The notes beneath the pieces are model-generated. The model worked only from the letters and a program-made list of their open reading frames with translations, was not told the origin of the DNA and ran no database searches. A stretch of DNA of 64,000 bases, from NCBI GenBank assembly GCA_020161755.1, contig JAIUOS010000004.1, positions 62,001 to 126,000 of the forward strand. The letters run 5' to 3'. A program made the position numbers and the translations under genes. This DNA comes from Actinomycetota bacterium (GTDB taxonomy: Bacteria > Actinomycetota > Actinomycetes > Propionibacteriales > Propionibacteriaceae). Below are positions 18,579-26,148 of this stretch, one piece after another (position 1 is the stretch's first letter; every line of letters begins with the position of its first letter).

Positions 18579-19822
18579 TGGTCACGGCCAGCGCGGAGGT
18601 CGCTGCGGCGGTCGCGGATGCGCACCGCCGGGAATGGGCCTTCGTGCTGGCCTCGACCCGACGAGTCGCTGGCGACCTCGATACCGCCGAGGAGGCGGTG
18701 CAGGACGCCTACGCCTCCGCTCTGTCGGTCTGGGATGAGCGGGGTATTCCCCACAACCCAGCCGCGTGGCTCACCACCGCGGCTCGTCGACGCGTGCTCG
18801 ACCTGCGCCGACGAGCCGAGGTGGCGCGGCGGGCGATGCCGGAGCTGCTCCCCGCTGAGGTCGAGGAGTCGGACCCTGACGCGCAGGCATTTCCTGACGA
18901 CAGGCTCCGGCTGGTGTTCACCTGCTGTCACCCCGCGCTCTCCGAAGAAGCTCAGGTGGCGCTCACGCTGAAGCTCGTCTGCGGGTTGTCGGTGCCGGAG
19001 GTCGCGCGCGCCTTCCTGGTCGCGGAGCCGACGATGGCCGCCCGGATCACCCGCGCGAAGAAGAAGATCGCCGCGGCGCATATCCCGTACCACGTGCCCG
19101 AACCCGGTGAATTGCCGGGCCGGCTGGACTCGGTGCTCGCCGTGATCCATCTTGTCTACACCACCGGGCACACCGCCCCCTCCGGGGCTGACCTGATCCG
19201 CCGCAGCCTGAGCGAGCGCGCGATCGAGCTGGCCGTCATGCTCCGTTCCCTGCTGCCGGACGACCCGGATGTCGCCGGGCTGCTCGCGCTGCTGTTGCTG
19301 ACCGATGCCCGTCGCCCCGCCAGGACGGACGCGGACGGCGCAGCGGTGATGCTGGAGGACCAGGACCGCAGCCGCTGGGACACAGCGGCGATCCGCACCG
19401 GCCTGACGCTGCTGGAAACCTCCCTGGGGCGGCGAGCGCCCGGCCGGTTCACACTGATGGCGACGATCGCCGCCGTGCACGACCAGGCCGCGACCTGGAG
19501 CGACACCGACTGGGAGCAGATCCTCGGCCTCTACGACCTGCTGTCGGACGTCTGGCCGTCGCCGGTGGTGTCGCTCAACCGGGCCATCGCGATCGGCTTC
19601 GCCAAAGGGTCCGAGGCCGGGCTCGCCGAACTCGACCGATTGGCCACCGAGCCGCAACTCGCCGGCTACGGGTACCTCGCCGCGGCCCGTGCCCACCTCC
19701 TGGCCCGGCTCGGCCGCATCGGCGAAGCGCGCACCGCCTATCAGGAAGCGCTGCGCCTCACGGCGAACGACGCCGAACGCGCTCACCTGCAAACGCAGCT
19801 CACCAGTCTCCGTCACTCCTGA
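18578..19822 (+). CDS. ECF42-type RNA polymerase sigma factor
   Basis: A 414-residue sigma factor. Region sigma2 (about 15-85, including DTAEEAVQDAYASAL and AWLTTAARRRVLD) and sigma4 (about 120-180, LTLKLVCGLSVPEVARAFLVAEPTMAARITRAKKKI) are followed by a roughly 200-residue helical extension with TPR-like repeats ending in RIGEARTAYQEALRL. This long extension and coupling to a DGPF gene define group ECF42. No anti-sigma factor gene is adjacent, consistent with control through the C-terminal extension in this group. Confidence 0.9.
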   Translation: MVTASAEVAAAVADAHRREWAFVLASTRRVAGDLDTAEEAVQDAYASALSVWDERGIPHNPAAWLTTAARRRVLDLRRRAEVARRAMPELLPAEVEESDPDAQAFPDDRLRLVFTCCHPALSEEAQVALTLKLVCGLSVPEVARAFLVAEPTMAARITRAKKKIAAAHIPYHVPEPGELPGRLDSVLAVIHLVYTTGHTAPSGADLIRRSLSERAIELAVMLRSLLPDDPDVAGLLALLLLTDARRPARTDADGAAVMLEDQDRSRWDTAAIRTGLTLLETSLGRRAPGRFTLMATIAAVHDQAATWSDTDWEQILGLYDLLSDVWPSPVVSLNRAIAIGFAKGSEAGLAELDRLATEPQLAGYGYLAAARAHLLARLGRIGEARTAYQEALRLTANDAERAHLQTQLTSLRHS

Positions 19823-19927
19823 ATCGCTGCTGTCGATCCGCAGGCCTGCGGTCGACATCAACGGCGCCGGATGCCACCTTGATTTGACCACCTCCTCCAG
19901 CAGGTCCGCTCAGGTCGAACTGGCCGA

Positions 19928-20089
19928 TCAACTCCCTGTGTTGCCGACATAGCTGGCTGGGTCGGCCACGAACTGATCGCGGCACCCGTCGGAGCAGAAG
20001 TAGTACGTCTGCGCGTCGTAGGTTGCAGACGGGGCGGTCTGTGGGTCGACCGTCATGCCGCACACCGGGCACTGTGCCAACTCGGTCAT
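19928..20089 (-). CDS. Small YHS-domain protein
   Basis: A 53-residue protein made almost wholly of a YHS domain: AQCPVCGMTVD supplies two cysteines and YYFCSDGCRDQF two more, a metal-binding TRASH-like arrangement found in copper and other heavy-metal proteins. AAAGGG lies 6 bases before the chosen ATG; an ATG 6 bases further upstream would directly abut the ribosome site. No metal transporter or regulator is next to it. Confidence 0.85.
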   Translation of the reverse strand: MTELAQCPVCGMTVDPQTAPSATYDAQTYYFCSDGCRDQFVADPASYVGNTGS

Positions 20090-20274
20090 GATCATCCCTT
20101 TCGTTGGGTGCTCCTCCGTGTACCCGGTGGCCGCCGGGGAAAACCGCGGTGTCAGCCGACCGACTGACGTCACTTCCGACCTCCAGCTAGGCAAGGCTGC
20201 CCGTTGGCGACCTCGTCTGCGGCAGCGAGAGTGGGTAGATGCCTGGCCGCCCGGCCGGCGAAGGAAGGAAGACG

Positions 20275-20928
20275 ATGTCGCTGCTCCGCGTCCACAACTT
20301 CGCAATCTCGCTGGACGGCTTCGGTACGGGTGAACCGCAGAGTCGCGAGGCGCCGTTCGGCCACGCCGGCCAGAGGCTGCACGAGTGGATGATCGCGACG
20401 CGTTGGGCAGGCGAGATGTTCGGTCGTGGCGACGGCACCACGGGGGTCGACGACGCGTTCGCCAGCCAGCACGGCCAGGGCATCGGCGCGGAGATCATGG
20501 GCTCGAACAAGTTCGGCTATCCCGGCTGGCAGGACGACCCCGAGTGGACCGGTTGGTGGGGGCCCAACCCTCCGTTCCACACACCAGTGTTCGTGCTCAC
20601 CCACCGGCCCCGTCCCGTCCTTGAGATGGACGGCGACAACGTGTTCCACTTCCTTGACGCCACCCCAGCCGAGGCGCTGCGCGTGGCGCGCGAGGCCGCC
20701 GGGGAGCTCGATGTGCGCCTGGGCGGTGGCGTCACGGTCGTCCGCGACTTCCTGGCCGCGGGGCTCGTTGACCACCTGCACCTGGTCGTCGTACCGATTG
20801 TGCTCGGCCGTGGCGTCCGGCTCTGGGACGGGCTCGAAGGCCTCGAGCGCGACTATCAGGTCGAGTCCGTCCCGTCGCCCAGTGGGGTGGTCCACCTGAC
20901 CTTCACGAGGGCGGGAGCCGAGGCGTGA
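20275..20928 (+). CDS. Dihydrofolate reductase-fold (RibD C-terminal-like) protein
   Basis: A 217-residue protein of the RibD_C/DHFR family: LLRVHNFAISLDGFGTG at the N-terminus, a GSNKFGYPGW loop, VFVLTHRPRPVLEM, LDVRLGGGVTVVRDFLAAGLVDHLHLVVVPIVLGRG near residues 145-180. AAGGAAGG precedes the ATG. The insertion around residues 45-100 is longer than in the copy at 17,558-18,148. It is a stand-alone gene in the accessory region; the reductase substrate is unknown. Confidence 0.85.
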   Translation: MSLLRVHNFAISLDGFGTGEPQSREAPFGHAGQRLHEWMIATRWAGEMFGRGDGTTGVDDAFASQHGQGIGAEIMGSNKFGYPGWQDDPEWTGWWGPNPPFHTPVFVLTHRPRPVLEMDGDNVFHFLDATPAEALRVAREAAGELDVRLGGGVTVVRDFLAAGLVDHLHLVVVPIVLGRGVRLWDGLEGLERDYQVESVPSPSGVVHLTFTRAGAEA

Positions 20929-21082
20929 ACTCGAGAACCGAGTTTGGTCGATGTTGAACCTGATCCAGTTCCCGGTGAATCGCGGGCGAGGGCAGGCGGC
21001 TGTTCCCTGAGCAGGCCTCGACGCCGCGCGACCTACTCAAGAAGCTGATTCGCGGCGCGGTGGTGCGGGTACAGCGGTGGAC

Positions 21083-21958
21083 ATGACCGAACCGCAGGAG
21101 GGCCCTTTCCCCGCGCAGGAACAGCAACCGCCCGGCACCACCGCTGAAATGCGGCCCCGACCCGATCACGGCGAGGACAGCTATGTCGGCTCCGGGTTGC
21201 TGACCGCACGCAAGGCCCTGGTCACTGGCGGCGATTCAGGCATCGGCCGAGCGGTGGCAATCGCGTTCGCCAGGGAAGGTGCTGACGTGGCCATCGGGCA
21301 CCTGCCCGAGGAGCAGGACGATGCCGACGACACCCTGCGACTCGTTGCGGCTGCCGGCCGAAAGGGCTTCTCACTCCCCATCGACCTCACCGGTGGTGTG
21401 GACGCATGCCGCGAACTGGTCCAGACCGCCGTCGACCAGCTTGGTGGGCTCGACCTGTTGGTGAACAACGCCGGCTTCCACTTCACCAAAGGCGACGCAG
21501 GCACCCTCCCGGGACTCCAGCCGCAGAACGTTGACCGGGTGCTCGCCCTGAACTTCGCCGCCGTCCTGTGGACCTCCCAAGCAGCACTCCCCCACCTCGA
21601 CAAGGGCTCAGCGATCATCAACACCAGTTCGATCCAGGCCTACGAACCTTCCACCCAGCTCCTCGATTACGCCGCCACCAAGGCGGCGATCAACAGCATC
21701 ACGGTGAACCTCGCCGAGCAGTTGGGCCCGAAGGGGATCCGCGTGAACGCGGTCGCTCCGGGCCCGATCTGGACACCGCTGCAGCCTGCGACCCGCGACG
21801 CTGCAGAAGTCGAGCACTTCGGTGAAGACAGCCCGCTCGGCAGGGCCGGCCAACCGGCCGAAGTGGCGCCGGCCTTCGTCTTCCTCGCCTCGGAACGCAC
21901 GGCAAGTTACGTATCGGGCACGATCCTCGGCGTGACGGGCGGCAAGGCCACCTTCTAG
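21083..21958 (+). CDS. SDR family oxidoreductase
   Basis: A 291-residue short-chain dehydrogenase. The cofactor loop TGGDSGIGR (about 48-56), LLVNNAGF, the catalytic NTSS and YAATK stretches and the C-terminal YVSGTILGVTGG are all present. The proline-rich head (EPQEGPFPAQEQQPPGTTAEM) is typical of the YhdF/YhxC general-stress subgroup, which uses NADP(H). No strong ribosome site is visible; GTG at 21,077 is an alternative in-frame start. Confidence 0.9.
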   Translation: MTEPQEGPFPAQEQQPPGTTAEMRPRPDHGEDSYVGSGLLTARKALVTGGDSGIGRAVAIAFAREGADVAIGHLPEEQDDADDTLRLVAAAGRKGFSLPIDLTGGVDACRELVQTAVDQLGGLDLLVNNAGFHFTKGDAGTLPGLQPQNVDRVLALNFAAVLWTSQAALPHLDKGSAIINTSSIQAYEPSTQLLDYAATKAAINSITVNLAEQLGPKGIRVNAVAPGPIWTPLQPATRDAAEVEHFGEDSPLGRAGQPAEVAPAFVFLASERTASYVSGTILGVTGGKATF

Positions 21959-22435
21959 GGCATCCGCGCCATCTCGGGCACTGGGCCTGGAAAGACCCAC
22001 GTCACCGTCCACGACTACCTCGACACCAACGTGTCCGTCCTCAAGATCCATTACTCCCGGCGCCGTGCGGCGTACCGCCAGATGGGATTCCTCGAATGGC
22101 GAAGTTGGTCCGGTCGCCGTCCCTCGTGCCTGCGAGCGGTTCGCCGGTCGGCGGGCCGACGCCATGCGAGTGCGAGGCATCGCGGTCGGTGTCCAGCCTC
22201 GCGTCCGCGGTCGCGCACACCTCAACTCGGATCTTCACTGTTCCGCGGGCCGTGTAGAGTCCGGCGTGGTCGGCATCTTACCTAGCCAGATCAAGATTCG
22301 GTGACACCGCCGGGCTCGAGAAGCGGTTCGACGGAGCGGGGATGTTACCTCTGATGTGACCACAGACGTGACATCTCGAGGTAACACGGTTCCGGCTGCC
22401 CGAGATAATCGAAAACAACCAGGCCATCCACCGAC
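21959..22435. other. 477-base stretch with no supported gene
   Basis: All frames here are short or compositionally implausible. The one clear structure is an interrupted inverted repeat at 22,343-22,386 listed separately. The first 130 bases after the SDR stop translate into a plausible strand-like peptide in one frame (HVTVHDYLDTNVSVLKIHY), which may be a relic of a lost gene, but no start or family can be assigned. Confidence 0.4.
22343..22386. repeat. Interrupted inverted repeat downstream of the toxin gene
   Basis: TGTTACCTC (22,343-22,351) pairs with GAGGTAACA (22,378-22,386), and inside it GATGT pairs with ACATC around a 13-base loop. On the minus strand it lies about 50 bases past the toxin stop. 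It has no U-tract. It could terminate the toxin-antitoxin transcript or be the end of a decayed mobile element. Confidence 0.45.
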
Positions 22436-22624
22436 TCAGCGATGGTAGACGTCGCTGCGGTGATCGATACGCAGGACCACAACTTCCCCGGCAGCGTCGT
22501 TGATCCTGTAAAGCACCCGGTAGGTGCCGCGCCGGGCCGACCACACACCGCTCAGCTCGCGGCGCAACATCTTGCCGACCCGTCGCGGGTTGGCGACCAG
22601 AGGTCCGGTCATGAACTCGATCAC
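22436..22624 (-). CDS. RelE/ParE-family toxin, start codon uncertain or lost
   Basis: From the GTG the frame encodes 62 residues with the RelE core LSGVWSARRGTYRVLYRIND and the ending VVVLRIDHRSDVYHR. The same frame stays open back to the antitoxin stop at 22,712, and the upstream part translates as NWVLTLPAVRAVQTGLP, the expected RelE N-terminus. That stretch contains no ATG, GTG or TTG before 22,624; an ACG at 22,694-22,696 stands where the start is expected, with GAGGA only 2 bases before it. The toxin may therefore be untranslated, use a non-canonical start, or be N-terminally truncated. Confidence 0.7.
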   Translation of the reverse strand: MIEFMTGPLVANPRRVGKMLRRELSGVWSARRGTYRVLYRINDAAGEVVVLRIDHRSDVYHR

Positions 22625-22711
22625 CGCCGCTGCGACCGGTTCAGGCAGGCCGGTCTGGACGGCCCGAACCGCAGGCAGGGTGAGGACCCAGTTCGTAGTC
22701 CTCGGAAGGGT

Positions 22712-22978
22712 TCACGGGCGAAGGTTCCGGATCGCCTCGACTCCGCGGATCACGTCCCCGCTCACGTAGGCCGCGTCGGCTTCGCGGATGTCGGCGAGCG
22801 CTTCGCGATCGGAGAGCACGTCAAGGGTCTCCTCGAGTTCAGCCAGGTCGGCCGGGCTGATCAGGACCGCGACCGGCCGTCCGTTGCGCGTGACCGTGAC
22901 ACGTTCGTGGTGGCGCTCGACACGGTCGACAACTTCACTAAAGTGGGCCCGGACCTCGCGCAGTGGCTCAGCAGTCAT
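22712..22978 (-). CDS. Phd/YefM-family antitoxin
   Basis: An 88-residue antitoxin: N-terminal MTAEPLREVRAHFSEVVDRV with VTRNGRPVAVLISPADLAELEETL is the Phd/YefM DNA-binding fold, and the C-terminal helix wraps the toxin. It directly precedes the RelE-like gene on the same strand, in the usual antitoxin-first order. GTG at 22,984 is an alternative start. A perfect 12-base palindrome overlaps the start region and is a likely autoregulatory operator. Confidence 0.88.
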   Translation of the reverse strand: MTAEPLREVRAHFSEVVDRVERHHERVTVTRNGRPVAVLISPADLAELEETLDVLSDREALADIREADAAYVSGDVIRGVEAIRNLRP

Positions 22979-22980
22979 GA

Positions 22981-22992
22981 CCACAATTGTGG
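22981..22992. promoter_or_regulatory. Candidate toxin-antitoxin operator
   Basis: CCACAATTGTGG is a perfect 12-base palindrome ending 3 bases upstream of the antitoxin ATG. Phd/YefM proteins repress their own operons by binding short palindromes at the promoter. Binding here is inferred from position and symmetry. Confidence 0.5.
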
Positions 22993-23220
22993 CGCTCTGT
23001 CATGGAGAATCAAGCCCCGACCCGTGTAGACGTCCGCCCGCGGCGCGGCAGATCCGGCCGGATCTGCCGCCTGCTCGACGTCGGGCCGCTACGGTGGCCG
23101 GGCGAGTACCCGGCTGGAGCGACCGTCGTTGTTCGGCGCCAAGGTTCACCTTCTCGTCGTCCATGAGTCCCGGCTCCTCGAGCTGGGATACCGCGGCACG
23201 CTGGGACGGCGCGCTGGGCG

Positions 23221-23400
23221 ACCTATGTGGATTTCGACTCGGCTGCCAAGGCGGAGCGGGCGTTGCGGAAGGGAGCCGAGGAACTGACTCGGACGGGGTA
23301 TCGCGAGTTCGAATGGGTGCCGGAGCCGGCCATTGATCGGCTTATCTCCCAGTTTGGTGTTGACACCGTGTGTAGCAACCTGGCGAAGCGCGCCAACTGA
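23221..23400 (+). pseudogene. C-terminal remnant of a WGR-like protein
   Basis: One frame ending in TGA at 23,398-23,400 translates as a convincing protein tail: YVDFDSAAKAERALRKGAEE, then LTRTGYREFEW and a helical end. The FDS..KA...K...E.T..GYRE pattern resembles the C-terminal half of WGR domains. Upstream the frame carries no start and no recognisable first half, and neighbouring frames show no clear continuation, so this is probably a truncated or frameshifted relic. Confidence 0.4.
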
Positions 23401-23548
23401 GGATGTTCGAGAGGTGCCAGCAGCACTCCGTGCGGGATGGGCCGGCCACGCCGTTGCACTCCGTCCCACACCCGAGCCGGAGGTGGCACGTCTCGCGGCG
23501 TGGGCACACCCGCCAGAAGGGCTGCTTCCAGGGCAGCACGACGACGTG

Positions 23549-24766
23549 CTAAGCGGGGGGAGCTGACCCCCGAAGCGCTGCGTCCAGCCACTCGTCCGAC
23601 ACGTCGGCGGTCTTGGCTGTGCGGATCGCGAACTCGACCTTCAGTGAGTTCCCGGTGAGCGTTCCGTGCGCTACGGCGACGCGCCCGGCCGCCTCGCAGG
23701 CGCGAACGAGGTCGATGGTGTTCGCAGAGCTGACCGGGCTGAGGTATCCAGCGGTCCTTCGCTGGACTCGCACTTCGACAACGGTTGCGACGGACCGTGC
23801 CTTCTGGACCTCTGCGGAGTGGAGCGTTGCGACGACAGATGCCGAGGGCTTGCCATGGAGAAGGGGACTGAGCAGGTCTTGGTGGGCCTCTTCGCCCGTA
23901 ACCTGCATGGAAGATGTCGCCGGAAGGATCACGTATGGCTCGGCGGGTAGCGGGACTGGCGGGTGGATTTCGTCGGGTCGTGGCAGCTGCAGCGTGACCC
24001 GTCCGCGCAGCTTCTCGCCTTGTCTGGCCCAGATGCGGGCTGAGACCTGAAGAGCCGCGCCCCTGGCTCGAAGATCCTCAATGGCGGCCGCGTACGTCTG
24101 CGCCTCGTTCTCCGGCAGGAACCCCACGACGCGACCACTGATCACGACATCAATGAAGCCGGACCCGTCGCCGACCGGAACCAGGAGGGCAGGAACTGAA
24201 TCGATTTCGACACCGGCCTCGGTAATCGGGATGCCTGCCGCGGCGAACGCCTCACCGATGCCTCGCCGGTTCATGAACTCGCCGTCTACGTCACACGAGT
24301 GGAGTGTCCACCCCCACGCGGTAAGAGGGTGCAACTGTTCAACTGGGGGTGCGGCAGGCAATCCCACTGGTGCAACGTCGACCGAGCCGCGGTTGCAGTA
24401 GCCCGGCACGCGAACCGTCCCGCCGGCGCTATCGATCACCGGCGCGTATCGAGCCGCGATGCGGCGGGGCACGTAACCGAGCTTGCGGTTGCCGATCCAG
24501 GCTCCGATTGCGCTCGGGTCGTGGACGTTGTTGGGCTCGCGCTTGAGACGAACCTCAACTGGCCCGTCATCAGCGTAATCAATCGCGCTGTGATAGCTCG
24601 TGCCAACGATTGGCAACCACATGTCCGGCGGCGCCGCACCCGTGTCACCCCTAGCGATGGCAGGGCGCACCCCAGCCGCGATCCGCGCTGGCTTCTTCTG
24701 CCTCTTCGCCCAGATGAACAAGACGACGACGACGACGACAGCAACGGCGACCAAGAACCCAGTCAT
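23549..24766 (-). CDS. Membrane-anchored HIRAN-domain protein
   Basis: A 405-residue protein starting at ATG with GAAGGA upstream. Residues 2-18 (TGFLVAVAVVVVVVLFI) form one membrane segment followed by basic residues. Residues about 52-120 contain VGTSYHSAIDYADDGPVEV, KREPNNVHDPSAIGAWIGN and KLGYVPRRIAARYAPVID, a HIRAN domain. The remaining 280 residues contain a second possible related segment (VISGRVVGFLPENEAQTYAAAIE) and no known enzyme. HIRAN domains bind DNA ends in helicases such as HLTF; stand-alone versions are of unknown function. Confidence 0.75.
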   Translation of the reverse strand: MTGFLVAVAVVVVVVLFIWAKRQKKPARIAAGVRPAIARGDTGAAPPDMWLPIVGTSYHSAIDYADDGPVEVRLKREPNNVHDPSAIGAWIGNRKLGYVPRRIAARYAPVIDSAGGTVRVPGYCNRGSVDVAPVGLPAAPPVEQLHPLTAWGWTLHSCDVDGEFMNRRGIGEAFAAAGIPITEAGVEIDSVPALLVPVGDGSGFIDVVISGRVVGFLPENEAQTYAAAIEDLRARGAALQVSARIWARQGEKLRGRVTLQLPRPDEIHPPVPLPAEPYVILPATSSMQVTGEEAHQDLLSPLLHGKPSASVVATLHSAEVQKARSVATVVEVRVQRRTAGYLSPVSSANTIDLVRACEAAGRVAVAHGTLTGNSLKVEFAIRTAKTADVSDEWLDAALRGSAPPA

Positions 24767-24925
24767 GTTGTCCTTCAGTGGAGGTGGGTGAACCGGGTTC
24801 TTCCTATCACGCGACGGTCGTCCCTGCTGCGCCGATGCGACATCTCGGGGCAACGCCCCGTCGAGCACGGTGAAACAGCGTCGAGCATGACCGTCGAGAA
24901 GCTGGCCACGCACAGACTCAAGCTC

Positions 24926-25987
24926 CTAGTGTCGCGCGTCTGAATCTCGTTTACGGGTGTGGGGCAGGATTTCGTCGGCGGTCTTGGTCCAGGTGAAGGG
25001 GTGGCAGCGGTCGTTCCAGCCGGTGATGAAGGCCCGGATCGCGCCGACGAGTTGGGGGACGCTGTCGAAGCTGCCGCGGCGGATGGCTTGCCGGGTGATG
25101 ATCCCGAAGAACACCTCGACCAGGTTCAGCCACGAGCCGCTGGTGGGGGTGAAATGCAGTGTGATCCGCGGGTTCTTGGCGAGCCAGGCCTGGATCTCGG
25201 CGTGTTTGTGGGTGTGGTAGTTGTCCACGACGACGTGCAGCTTGCGGCGGGGGTAGGCCCTGGCGACCTTGCGCAGGAAGTCGCCGAACTCGGCCTTGCC
25301 GTGCCGGTCGTAGCACTGATCGACGACCCGGCCGGTGGCGACTTCCAAAGCGGCGAACAGCGTGGTGGTGCCGTTGCGCTGGTAGTCGTGGGTGGCCTTC
25401 TCCGGCAGGCCAGGACGGACCGGCAGGATCGGCGCGGTCCGGTTCAACGCCTGAATCTGGGACTTCTCGTCCACACACAGCACGATCGCGTTCGTCGGCG
25501 GGTTCAGATACAAGCCCACGACGTCACGGACCTTGGCCTCCAGTTCGGGATCGGTCGAGAACTTGAACGTCTCCCGCCGCCACGGCTTGATCCCGTACTT
25601 CCGCCACGCCCGCGCAACGGTCGCATCCCCGATACCGAGCTGGCCGGCGAGCAGTCGGGTCGACCAGTGCGTCACCGCCAGCTGCTCCGCCGGCGGCTCC
25701 AGGGTGGCCGCCAGGATCCCGGCGTCATCGACCGTCTTCGGCCGACCCGACCGCGGCCCGTCATCCAGACCCGCGATCCCCGACTCGGCGAACCGGTCCC
25801 GCCACTTGATCACCGTCGGCCGGGACACGCCAAGCTGGCTCGCTACCGCCGTGGTCCCACCCCCGGCCGCACTCGCCAACACGATCCTGGCCCGCTCCAC
25901 ATGACCCGCCGACACCGTCGAAGACCTGGTCCACGACTCCAGAATCAGCCGATCCGCATCGGTGATCTCCACAGTTGATGATGGCAT
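24926..25987 (-). CDS. IS630-family transposase
   Basis: A 353-residue transposase. The N-terminal helix-turn-helix (TTAVASQLGVSRPTVIKWRDRF) and a second DNA-binding segment precede the DDE domain: VLCVDEKSQIQ, VVVDNYHTHK and PTSGSWLNLVE carry the three acidic residues. The frame runs through the terminal inverted repeat (DARH) and its TAG stop is formed by the TA target plus the flanking base. The gene is intact, so the element may be active. Confidence 0.95.
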   Translation of the reverse strand: MPSSTVEITDADRLILESWTRSSTVSAGHVERARIVLASAAGGGTTAVASQLGVSRPTVIKWRDRFAESGIAGLDDGPRSGRPKTVDDAGILAATLEPPAEQLAVTHWSTRLLAGQLGIGDATVARAWRKYGIKPWRRETFKFSTDPELEAKVRDVVGLYLNPPTNAIVLCVDEKSQIQALNRTAPILPVRPGLPEKATHDYQRNGTTTLFAALEVATGRVVDQCYDRHGKAEFGDFLRKVARAYPRRKLHVVVDNYHTHKHAEIQAWLAKNPRITLHFTPTSGSWLNLVEVFFGIITRQAIRRGSFDSVPQLVGAIRAFITGWNDRCHPFTWTKTADEILPHTRKRDSDARH

Positions 25988-26032
25988 GCCCCATCATCCC
26001 ACACCGTCAATGAACTAATGACGCGCGACACT
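24929..26032. mobile_element. Complete IS630-family insertion sequence
   Basis: Perfect 12-base terminal inverted repeats, GTGTCGCGCGTC at 24,929-24,940 and its complement at 26,021-26,032, are each flanked by TA (24,927-24,928 and 26,033-26,034), the target duplicated by this family. The outer bases extend the symmetry to CTAG on both sides. The element is 1,104 bases and contains one intact transposase. The ends are identical, suggesting recent insertion; no obvious interrupted gene can be rebuilt from the flanks. Confidence 0.93.
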
Positions 26033-26148
26033 AGTGGCGTCCGGGGTGGACCGGAGCGAGGGAGCGGGTGGGACGACGGTGGAGAACGGGGGAGGCTTCA
26101 GGGTCGATCCCCGGTCTGCGCAGGGCGGGCGCTGGCTACAGTGTCGGC

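Noticed and set aside
21959-22304. Plus-strand frames after the SDR gene (for example 22,065-22,304)
   Set aside because: Arg/Ser-rich composition, no ribosome site and no recognisable family. A possible relic only.
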